Source: Bacteroidales bacterium H4 (lineage in GTDB: Bacteria > Bacteroidota > Bacteroidia > Bacteroidales > Muribaculaceae). From it: 10,120 nucleotides of DNA. Below, piece by piece: positions 1 to 6,451 of the stretch. Every line of letters starts with the position of its first letter. Position 1 is the first letter of the stretch. The translations under genes and the position numbers were made by a program. The notes under the pieces were generated by a model. The model saw only the letters and a list, made by a program, of their open reading frames with translations. It had not been told where the DNA came from and searched no databases. The stretch is taken from contig DAAP01000019.1 in NCBI GenBank assembly GCA_001701165.1, positions 1 to 10,120 of the forward strand. Reading direction: 5' to 3'.

Positions 1-51
1 TTCTTTGGGCAGAAGCGAGATTATTTGCGCAAATAGTGTTAATTTTACCAT

Positions 52-127
52 AGGAAGTAGTCGAGTTTGAGCACTCACTACTAAGGTAGTTATTTTCTGC
101 CTTAGTGACTACTTCCTTTTCCTTTTT
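52..127 (+). terminator. Branched stem followed by T-rich tail, probable plus-strand terminator
   Basis: AGGAAGTAGTC at 52-62 is perfectly complementary to GACTACTTCCT at 107-117. Directly inside it, ACTAAGG (80-86) pairs with CCTTAGT (100-106), so the right arm is one continuous 18-nt strand. The left arm is interrupted by a segment that can form its own small hairpin (GAGT 63-66 with ACTC 73-76). The right arm runs into a T/C-rich tract at 117-130. A transcript from the plus strand would therefore end in a stem plus U-rich tail, as intrinsic terminators do. No T-rich tract follows on the minus strand. The three-way shape is more elaborate than a simple terminator, so a small structured RNA or miniature repeat is an alternative. 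Confidence 0.5.
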
Positions 128-205
128 TCCGATTTTATTTAGGACAATATTGGTTTTCGTCTGTTTGTCAACGTAGTTTGAAAAAATATTAGGACAAGGG
201 CGAAA

Positions 206-250
206 AAATAAGCCTGGATGGACTTTTGGTCTGTCCTTCCAGGCTTATTT
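206..250 (-). terminator. Intrinsic terminator of the etfB-etfA-acyl-CoA dehydrogenase operon
   Basis: Two 18-nt arms (206-223 and 233-250) are complementary with a single T/T mismatch, around a 9-nt loop. Read on the minus strand, the stem is GC-rich in the middle (GCCTGGA) and ends in TTATTTTTT, giving a U-run in the RNA. It begins 46 nt beyond the stop of the acyl-CoA dehydrogenase gene. On the plus strand the hairpin is followed by TTATTTGTCTTCTCTT, so weak bidirectional activity is possible. Confidence 0.85.
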
Positions 251-296
251 GTCTTCTCTTCAGCCCTGTCTGAGCGTCTTAGATAGGGATTGGATA

Positions 297-1997
297 TCAG
301 GCTTTGTATAATTCAAGTTGGTCGACGTTGAAGTTGTCGATGAACCGGGCGTGGCGAGCCACTTCGGCTTGTGCCATCTTGTTGTAGATGGTGGCGGTAC
401 GGTCGAAGTCGGCGTTGCGTTGAGCGTCCAGTAGCATCAGGTAACCCATGACGATGTTTCCGGCCATTTCGACAAGTCGACGAGCCATGAAGTCGGTGTA
501 TGGCTGTTGACCCACGGCTAATACTGCTTCCACTGCCTTGGTGTACTGCTCGGTGAGGGTGCGCAGGGAGTCCTTGAGCGGTTGCAGACGTGCGTCTACT
601 TCCACTGCATCATATCCTTGGATGAGTGAGAGATAGGTGCCGGTGGTCACGTGGCGGATGGCGGCAACGACTTGTAGTTGTGTGGTGCCTTCATATATTG
701 AGGTAATGCGTGCATCGCGGTAGAGGCGTTCGCAAGCATAGTCTTTCATGAAGCCGGACCCGCCGTGTACTTGGATGCAGTCGTAAGCGTTTTGGTTGCA
801 GTATTCGCTTGAAAGACCCTTGGCCATAGGAGTGAGAGCATCGGCAATTTTCTTGTATTGCTTCATCTCCTTGCGTTCGTCGGGCGTGAGCTGGCGTTCT
901 TTTGCTATGTCTTCGAGAGCCTTGTAGAGGTCGACGTAGCGGGCGGTTTCGTATAGAAGGCTGCGCGATGCGTCCAATTTGGCTTTCATTGTTGAGAGGA
1001 TTTCGCTGACGGCGGGGAACTCGATGATGGCGTGTCCAAACTGTCGGCGCTCGTTGGCGTATTTGTAAGCCTCGCGGTATGCAAGTTCGCTTACACCGAC
1101 GCTTTGGGCTGCGATGCCAAGGCGTGCTCCGTTCATTAGAGCCATCACGTATTTGATAAGACCCATTCGGGTGTCACCGCAGAGTTCGGCGGGGGCATTC
1201 TTGTACGTCAGTTCGCATGTGGGCGATCCTTTGATGCCCATCTTGTTTTCGATGCGGCGTACATTGACTCCGCCGTTTCGCTTGTCATAGATGAACATTG
1301 ATAGACCGCGGCCATCGGTTGTGCCTTCTTCGCTTCGTGCCAGTACCAAGTGTATGTCGCTGTCGCCGTTGGTGATAAAGCGCTTGACGCCATTGAGGAC
1401 CCAGGTGCCATCCTCTTTTTTGGTAGCTTTGAGCATTACTGCCTGAAGGTCGCTGCCTGCATCTGGTTCGGTAAGGTCCATAGACATGGTTTCGCCGGCG
1501 CAAACGCGGGGGATGAAGCGCTGTTTTTGGTCTTCGCTGCCAAATTCATATAGGGTCTCGGCGCAGTCTTGCAGACCCCAAAGGTTTTCGAACCCGGTAT
1601 CGGCACGGCTGACGATGTCGGCTGCCATGATATACGGGGTAATGGGGAAGTTGAGGCCGCCGAGACGTCGGGGCATGGCCATGCCCATAAGTCCGGCTTG
1701 TCGGCATGCCTCGAGGTTGCGGATGGTTCCGGGAGCGTATGTTACGCGGCCGTTGCTGACGCTTGGACCATCGTGGTCTACATCGGCGGCGTTGTCGGCG
1801 ATGATGTTGCCGCAGAGGTCGCCTACGATTTGTAGTACGCGGTCGTAGTTGTCGATGGCGTCGTCGTAGTCTACGGGAGCGTAATCATATTGCTGTGCCT
1901 GCGAGTAGTCGCGCTCTTTGAGGGCGACAATCTTGCGCATCATGGGATGTGTCAGGTGGTGGCGCAGGTCGGGATTGTCTGTATAGAAGTTTGCCAT
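297..1997 (-). CDS. Acyl-CoA dehydrogenase, long form (566 aa)
   Basis: A flavin-dependent acyl-CoA dehydrogenase that interconverts an acyl-CoA and its trans-2-enoyl-CoA and exchanges electrons with electron-transfer flavoprotein. The N-terminal helical domain spans about residues 50-170. The first family signature is at 173-188 (MDLTEPDAGSD), in the middle beta domain. The C-terminal helical domain carries YANERRQFG (313-321) and the second signature, QVHGGSGF (409-416) to YEGTTQLQ (435-442). Glu436 is in the position of the catalytic base of short/medium-chain family members. At 566 aa it is far longer than the usual 380 or so: there is an N-terminal lead-in, an inserted charged helix at about 355-385, and a C-terminal extension of about 115 residues. 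This long form is typical of Bacteroidota homologues. It is the last gene of the etf operon, 60 nt after etfA, so EtfAB is its likely partner. Chain-length preference and physiological direction cannot be read from sequence. Confidence 0.93.
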   Translation of the reverse strand: MANFYTDNPDLRHHLTHPMMRKIVALKERDYSQAQQYDYAPVDYDDAIDNYDRVLQIVGDLCGNIIADNAADVDHDGPSVSNGRVTYAPGTIRNLEACRQAGLMGMAMPRRLGGLNFPITPYIMAADIVSRADTGFENLWGLQDCAETLYEFGSEDQKQRFIPRVCAGETMSMDLTEPDAGSDLQAVMLKATKKEDGTWVLNGVKRFITNGDSDIHLVLARSEEGTTDGRGLSMFIYDKRNGGVNVRRIENKMGIKGSPTCELTYKNAPAELCGDTRMGLIKYVMALMNGARLGIAAQSVGVSELAYREAYKYANERRQFGHAIIEFPAVSEILSTMKAKLDASRSLLYETARYVDLYKALEDIAKERQLTPDERKEMKQYKKIADALTPMAKGLSSEYCNQNAYDCIQVHGGSGFMKDYACERLYRDARITSIYEGTTQLQVVAAIRHVTTGTYLSLIQGYDAVEVDARLQPLKDSLRTLTEQYTKAVEAVLAVGQQPYTDFMARRLVEMAGNIVMGYLMLLDAQRNADFDRTATIYNKMAQAEVARHARFIDNFNVDQLELYKA

Positions 1998-2057
1998 GGG
2001 GCTTAGTTGTTTGCTGTATAGTTGAGTTTCTTTGTCCTTGTATCCGGGCGTAACCGG

Positions 2058-3092
2058 TTACTTGGAGTTCTTTTTATAGTATTTGATGAGCTTGGGCACA
2101 ACGGTCTCCATGTCGCCTGTGATGACGTAGTCGGCTATGGTATTGATAGGCGCGTCTGCATCGGGGTTGATGGAGATAATAATTGAGCTTTCTTGCATAC
2201 CGGCGATGTGCTGGATTTGGCCGGAGATGCCCACGGCGATGTATAGTTTTGGGCGAACGGTGACACCGGTTTGGCCGATTTGGCGTGCGTGGTCTGTAAA
2301 ACCGGCATCCACAGCGGCACGGCTTGCACCCACTTCGGCGCCGAGGACGTGAGCCAGCTCGAAGAGCATGTCAAAGTTTTCCTTTGAGCCTACGCCGTAT
2401 CCGCCGGCAACAATGATGGGGGCGTTCTTGATGTTTATCTTGGATTTTTCGATGTGTCGGTCGATAATTTCGACTACGCAATCGGTGTCGCTGAAGTATT
2501 TCTTTGGGTCAAGGTCTATGACCACGCCTTTATAATTAGGGTCGCGTACTTCTTTTTTCATCACGCCTTCGCGCACTGTCGCCATTTGGGGACGGTGTTC
2601 GGGGTTGACGATGGTGGCCACGATGTTGCCGCCGAAGGCCGGACGAATTTGGTACAGCAGGTCGGTGTAATCCTTATTGGTCTTGGGGTCGTGGTGGTCG
2701 CCGATTTCGAGTGCCGTGCAGTCGGCAGTAAGTCCGCTGTGTAGGCAGGATGAAACGCGAGGACCGAGGTCACGTCCTATGCAGGTGGCTCCCATAAGGC
2801 AAATCTGCGGGGTGATTTCGCGGAAGAGGTTGATGAGCACTGCGGCGTGGGGGTTTGAAGTGTAGGGGTATAGGCGTTTGTCCTGTACTTTATATACCAC
2901 GTCGGCGCCGTAGGGATACAATTGGTTTTCGATTCCGTTGAGATTGTCGCCCAAAACGAGCGCTTCGAGTTTCACTCCAAGTCGGTCGGCAAGGACGCGG
3001 CCTTTGGTGAGCAGTTCGAGAGAGACGTCGGCGACGCGGCCTTCGTCATATTCGCAGTAGACAATGAGGTTGTTTTGGTCTTTTTCTGCCAT
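2058..3092 (-). CDS. etfA: Electron transfer flavoprotein alpha subunit
   Basis: Alpha subunit of the heterodimeric FAD protein that shuttles electrons to or from the acyl-CoA dehydrogenase encoded downstream. Residues 1-190 form the ETF alpha N-terminal domain. Residues from about 222 form the FAD-binding domain, with VAGGYGVGSKENF (228-240), GASRAAVDAGF (255-265), QIGQTG (271-276) and the FAD signature GISGQIQHIAGM (288-299) continuing into SIIISINPDADAPI. The length of 344 aa is slightly above the usual 310-330. The start is well placed: MAEKDQNNLIVYCEYDEGRV matches the expected beta-strand start of the family, and the gene follows etfB by 23 nt. The signature reads SGQIQH where many homologues have SGAIQH; this variant also occurs in FixB-type proteins, to my recollection. 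There are no membrane segments, so the protein is cytoplasmic. Confidence 0.95.
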   Translation of the reverse strand: MAEKDQNNLIVYCEYDEGRVADVSLELLTKGRVLADRLGVKLEALVLGDNLNGIENQLYPYGADVVYKVQDKRLYPYTSNPHAAVLINLFREITPQICLMGATCIGRDLGPRVSSCLHSGLTADCTALEIGDHHDPKTNKDYTDLLYQIRPAFGGNIVATIVNPEHRPQMATVREGVMKKEVRDPNYKGVVIDLDPKKYFSDTDCVVEIIDRHIEKSKINIKNAPIIVAGGYGVGSKENFDMLFELAHVLGAEVGASRAAVDAGFTDHARQIGQTGVTVRPKLYIAVGISGQIQHIAGMQESSIIISINPDADAPINTIADYVITGDMETVVPKLIKYYKKNSK

Positions 3093-3115
3093 AGTCGTAG
3101 GTGTATTGTTGGGCG

Positions 3116-3991
3116 TCAGCCGATGGTGTGGTTAGTAATGAGTTCCTTGATGAGGTTTTCGATGGCGGTGTCATCGGAGCCGTTGATGCTGAGGCTTTCT
3201 TTGGCGGTGAATACCACGTTTTCTACGTTCTTCACTTTTGTGGGTGAGCCGGGCAGGCCTATTTGTTCGGGGTCGGCTTCGACGTATGCTGCGCTCCATT
3301 CCTTGATGTTGAGGTGCGGACGGGCATCTACCAAGGCCTGACGTTCGGGGGACAATGTTGCCTTTTCGCTGGGCGATACGGCATATTTGTAGCGCATTAC
3401 GCGTTGTGCGTTACGCGGGCGGCAGTCGGCAGCCGATCCGTTGACGGTTACAACGCAGGGCAGGGGAGTCTTGACGGCTTCGACACCATTTTCGAGACGA
3501 CGCTTGATTACGGCGTGTCCGTTGGCTATTTCGATGATTTCTTCAGCATAGGTCACTTGGGGCAGTCCGAGTTTTTCGGCAATCTGCGGGCCCACTTGCG
3601 CCGTATCGCCATCGATGGCTTGGCGTCCGCCGAGGATGATGTCATATTTGCCGGTTTTCTTGACGGCCTGGGCCAGCGAGTATGATGTTGCCAGTGTGTC
3701 GGCACCGCCGAGGGCACGGTCGGTGAGCACTATGCCGCCATCGGCGCCGCGATATATGGCTTCGCGAACTACTTCGGCTGCACGTGGCAGTCCCATTGTG
3801 AGGACGGTGATGGTCGACCCGGGGTGTGTCTCTTTGAGTCGCAATGCTTGCTCGAGGGCGTTGAGGTCTTCGGGATTGAAGATGGCCGGCAGTGCGGCAC
3901 GATTGATAGTGCCGTCAGCCTTCATGGCATCTTTGCCTACGTTGCGGGTGTCAGGCACCTGCTTGGCAAGCACGATGATGTTTAAGCTCAT
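3116..3991 (-). CDS. etfB: Electron transfer flavoprotein beta subunit (291 aa)
   Basis: Beta subunit of the electron transfer flavoprotein and first gene of the etfB-etfA-acyl-CoA dehydrogenase operon. The family start LNIIVLAKQVPDT (residues 3-15) is followed by FNPEDLNALEQAL (38-50), VLTMG (63-67), TDRALGGADTLATSY (90-104) and GGRQAIDGDTAQVGP (121-135). The last two motifs match the bifurcating type of EtfB better than the mitochondrial-type ETF. The reading frame is open upstream to 4072, but the ATG ending at 3991 is chosen for two reasons: the homologous N terminus begins at MSLNIIVLAKQ, and a canonical promoter lies at 4036-4066, inside the longer frame. An ATG at 4021 (MNKSFNGQ) would leave almost no leader and adds residues that the family lacks. 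Expected location is the cytoplasm. Confidence 0.93.
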   Translation of the reverse strand: MSLNIIVLAKQVPDTRNVGKDAMKADGTINRAALPAIFNPEDLNALEQALRLKETHPGSTITVLTMGLPRAAEVVREAIYRGADGGIVLTDRALGGADTLATSYSLAQAVKKTGKYDIILGGRQAIDGDTAQVGPQIAEKLGLPQVTYAEEIIEIANGHAVIKRRLENGVEAVKTPLPCVVTVNGSAADCRPRNAQRVMRYKYAVSPSEKATLSPERQALVDARPHLNIKEWSAAYVEADPEQIGLPGSPTKVKNVENVVFTAKESLSINGSDDTAIENLIKELITNHTIG

Positions 3992-4035
3992 GTTACTTTG
4001 TCCGTTAAATGATTTGTTCATTATTTTCAAGACTG

Positions 4036-4066
4036 CAAAGTTAAGCATTTTCCCTCTAACGGCAAA
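4036..4066 (-). promoter_or_regulatory. Bacteroidota-type promoter for the etfB operon
   Basis: On the minus strand the -33 box TTTG (4063-4066) is followed by exactly 19 nt and the -7 box TAACTTTG (4036-4043). This fits the Bacteroides consensus TTTG, 19-21 nt, TAnnTTTG. The start site would fall around 4028-4033, giving a leader of about 40 nt before the etfB ATG ending at 3991. There is no strong purine-rich ribosome binding site, which is normal in this phylum. Confidence 0.82.
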
Positions 4067-4219
4067 ACGCACATTTTTATATAATGCACGAGCATAGGCG
4101 TATGGCTGTTAATAGAGTATGCAGTCTTGGCTGCCTTTTATTGCTTGGTATGATACGGAGTGTTGCTTATGGTTGGATAGTGCCCACTTCGTGATATTGT
4201 CATTAAGGCTTTCCTTTTG

Positions 4220-5416
4220 TCAACACTGCGAGAGTACTTTGGCAAGTGCTTTGAGGCTCTCGAGCGGAAGTGCGGCAGCTATGGGTAGTGAGAATACGCT
4301 GGCAGCCAGCCTTATGGTCTGCGTGAGTGGAGCGTGCTCCAAAGTCGAGACGTAGCAGGGCTGGAGGTGTGGCGGAGTTTCGTAATGTATGTCTGTGGTT
4401 ATCCCGGCTAATGTCTCGAGTGCATGTCGCATCTGTGTACGCCGTTTGTCCAGTGATGCATCGCTGTCGTCGGGTCGAGGTTTTACGCGTACCACGTACT
4501 GGTGCCATACGTGTGAGGGTGCGTATGACGGCATTTCGGGACGTATAATTGTATCGCAGCTAAGCAGCGCATGGTCCAGTGCCCGGGCATTGGCTTGGCG
4601 TTGTGCAGTGATTTCGCCGAGGTATTTCAGTCGTACCGACAATATGGCGGCCTGTATAGTATCTAAACGGCAATTGTAGCCGCAAATGATGTTGTGGTAA
4701 CGGCGGTCGCTGCCGTAATTGGCCAATGCCCTTACGGTCTGTGCAAGGCGTTCATCGTTGGTGGCTATGGCTCCGGCATCTCCTATGGCACCGATGTTCT
4801 TGGTCGGGTAGAAGCTGAAGGCTCCGATATGCCCCAGTCCTCCGGTGACATGTGTCCCGGATATTCCCGGAATCTCTGACTGTGCGCCTATGGCTTGGGC
4901 GTTGTCTTCAATGACAAACAAGCGGTGGCGCTCAACGGCCTTGGCGAGTGCCGCGTCCCAGCATGTTCTGCCGTATAGGTGGACTGGCATTATTGCCGAG
5001 ACGGTGATGCCGTGTACGGCGGCATGTGCGATGGCTTCGTTGATGAGTGATGTGTCCAGGTTGTAGGTGTCGGGAGACGGTTCGACCAATATCGGTCGTA
5101 AATCGTTGTCGGTGATGGCCAGTATGGATGCAATATAGGTGTTTGCCGCTACTATGATGCCGTCTCCTCGATGGATGTATCCCAGCTCGATGGCTGCACG
5201 AAGCGATAGGCGCAGTGCATCCAAGCCGTTGGAAACGCCCACGGCATATTGTGTGCCTGTGGCTGTGGCCAAGGTGTGCTCAAAGCTTTCCACTTCGGGC
5301 CCTCCGATGTATCGACCGCTGTCTATGACGGCGCATACGGCAGCCTTGAGCTCATCGCGATAGGGCGTGTCGAGTGATTTGAGGTCGAGGAATGGAATGT
5401 GGTGCTTTGTTCCCAT
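4220..5416 (-). CDS. DegT/DnrJ/EryC1-family sugar aminotransferase (FdtB/QdtB-like)
   Basis: A PLP-dependent aminotransferase (398 aa) that places an amino group on a keto sugar nucleotide. After a ketoisomerase of the FdtA family the expected substrate is a dTDP-3-keto-6-deoxyhexose, giving a dTDP-3-amino-3,6-dideoxyhexose. The N-terminal IPFLDLKSLD (7-16) is characteristic of the family. GVSNGLDALRLSL (60-72) lies in the phosphate-binding region, PVHLYGR is at 144-150, and EDNAQAIGA at 170-178 includes Asp171, which should contact the pyridine nitrogen. Lys206 in SFYPTKNIGAIGD is the Schiff-base lysine. Late motifs HYETPPHLQPCY (344-355) and SLPIAAAL are also as expected. It is the last gene of the rmlA cassette, starting 45 nt after the tandem-cupin gene. 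Whether the product is Fuc3N, Qui3N or another isomer depends on the ketoisomerase and is not decided by this sequence. Confidence 0.88.
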   Translation of the reverse strand: MGTKHHIPFLDLKSLDTPYRDELKAAVCAVIDSGRYIGGPEVESFEHTLATATGTQYAVGVSNGLDALRLSLRAAIELGYIHRGDGIIVAANTYIASILAITDNDLRPILVEPSPDTYNLDTSLINEAIAHAAVHGITVSAIMPVHLYGRTCWDAALAKAVERHRLFVIEDNAQAIGAQSEIPGISGTHVTGGLGHIGAFSFYPTKNIGAIGDAGAIATNDERLAQTVRALANYGSDRRYHNIICGYNCRLDTIQAAILSVRLKYLGEITAQRQANARALDHALLSCDTIIRPEMPSYAPSHVWHQYVVRVKPRPDDSDASLDKRRTQMRHALETLAGITTDIHYETPPHLQPCYVSTLEHAPLTQTIRLAASVFSLPIAAALPLESLKALAKVLSQC

Positions 5417-5461
5417 TGTTATAGGATGCGAGTTTGATGTTGCCTATGCTTTTTCGGGATT

Positions 5462-6397
5462 TTACGATTGTTTCGGGCCCCGTGTAAGACGTTGAAATTC
5501 GTTATAGTCGCGTACGTAGTCGCTCTCGTTGTACTCTGTGTCAGTCAGAACCAGACATACGCTGCCGCTGGAAAAGTTGTCCATGGTGCGCCATATACCG
5601 GGAGTGACAAACAGTGCTCGATAGGGACGATTGAGCGTATATGTGCGCCGTTGTGCGCCATCGTCTAATGTGACATCGAAGCTGCCGCCTACTGCGATAA
5701 TCATTTGCTGTGAATGGTGGTGGGAGTGGCCGCCGCGAGCAGTGTCTGCCGGCACATCATAAATGAAGAAGGCGCGACGTATTTCCATGGGGCTGTCGCT
5801 GTCGTTCTGCGCCACTGTGAGCGATCCATGAGCGTGAGCATCTCGCGGCAGGTCTATCAGTCGGCAGTTGTCTACCGAGGATGTGTGGTGAATATCTGTC
5901 TCTCGGGCAAATTCTTCGGTATTGTACACTTGTTCGACGATGCTTGGCGTGGATACCTTCTTTGCCTCTTGGCAGCATATGGCCTCATGTACAAAGTTGT
6001 TGTAGTCCGAGATGTAATCCGTCTCATCGTATATCGTGGATGCCAGGACAAAAGCCACCGAATTGGTTGTGAAATTGTCGATGACCCTCCATCGCATGGG
6101 GGGTACATACAAGCCGCGATACGGACGGTCGAGGTGGTAGCGCCGCGTGCCGCCGTGTCCGTCATCGAGGGTCACATCGAAGGCGCCTGCCAAAGGTACA
6201 ATAATCTCGGCAGTGTTTCGCAATGCGCGTCCGTGTCTGTCGGCATCGGCCGGCACATCGTATATCCAGTATGTGCGTGATATGTCAAAGGGGACTCCGG
6301 GGATGCCGCGTTGGATAAAGGATAGGTTGCCGCGTGCATCCGGTATGCGCGGAATCTCGATAAGGTGTGGCGTCATAGCGCTGTCTTCTATGGTCAT
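5462..6397 (-). CDS. Tandem FdtA/WxcM-type cupin protein (sugar 3,4-ketoisomerase family)
   Basis: The protein (311 aa) is two homologous cupin domains joined by a linker of about 40 residues. Domain 1 covers about residues 11-135 and domain 2 about 178-303; each alone matches the usual length of FdtA-type dTDP-4-keto-6-deoxyglucose 3,4-ketoisomerases (about 140 aa). Both share IYDVPAD, a FDVTLDDG strand, RPYR, and a closing segment of the form Y(D/N)E(T/S)DY then DYN(N/E)F. In domain 2 the histidine motif is intact (RGGHSHHH, 221-228; His224 and His226 align with the FdtA active-site pair). In domain 1 the same place reads RHGRALRN (54-61), so both histidines are replaced. Conversely, the RxY tyrosine is kept in domain 1 (Tyr43) but is Phe210 in domain 2. 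It lies between rmlA (54 nt) and the aminotransferase (45 nt), as expected for a dTDP-amino-sugar step. The ATG at 6376 is an alternative start, seven residues shorter. Confidence 0.85.
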   Translation of the reverse strand: MTIEDSAMTPHLIEIPRIPDARGNLSFIQRGIPGVPFDISRTYWIYDVPADADRHGRALRNTAEIIVPLAGAFDVTLDDGHGGTRRYHLDRPYRGLYVPPMRWRVIDNFTTNSVAFVLASTIYDETDYISDYNNFVHEAICCQEAKKVSTPSIVEQVYNTEEFARETDIHHTSSVDNCRLIDLPRDAHAHGSLTVAQNDSDSPMEIRRAFFIYDVPADTARGGHSHHHSQQMIIAVGGSFDVTLDDGAQRRTYTLNRPYRALFVTPGIWRTMDNFSSGSVCLVLTDTEYNESDYVRDYNEFQRLTRGPKQS

Positions 6398-6451
6398 GGG
6401 TACGGTAGGTCGTTATGCCGAGGCAAATGGTTATAGTGGCCGAATTGAGTA

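Larger units (their letters stand above)
1..296. other. Intergenic region with convergent terminators
   Basis: No convincing gene lies in this stretch. All three plus-strand frames from the left edge hit a stop by position 69 (earliest TAG at 34-36), so the first bases may be the tail of a plus-strand gene whose body is outside the window, but the frame cannot be chosen. The region holds a structured plus-strand element with a T-rich tail (about 52-127) and, on the other strand, the terminator of the acyl-CoA dehydrogenase operon (206-250). The AT-rich bases 128-200 contain the 9-mer TTAGGACAA twice (139-147 and 189-197). I see no canonical Bacteroidota promoter here. The arrangement fits two convergent transcription units. 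Confidence 0.6.

Noticed and set aside
297..1997. The possibility that the long acyl-CoA dehydrogenase is a fusion with a separate enzyme
   Set aside because: The extra C-terminal part is helical, without a second catalytic motif, and this long form is familiar from Bacteroidota, so it is better seen as a lineage-typical extension.
4073..4219. The gap between the aminotransferase stop and the etfB promoter, searched for a terminator of the sugar cassette
   Set aside because: I found no stem followed by a T-run on the minus strand. The cassette may end by another mechanism or read into the etfB promoter region.
5714..6280. A 188-residue plus-strand open frame opposite the tandem-cupin gene
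   Set aside because: It is fully antisense to conserved cupin motifs on the minus strand, and it is cysteine/valine-rich with no family resemblance.
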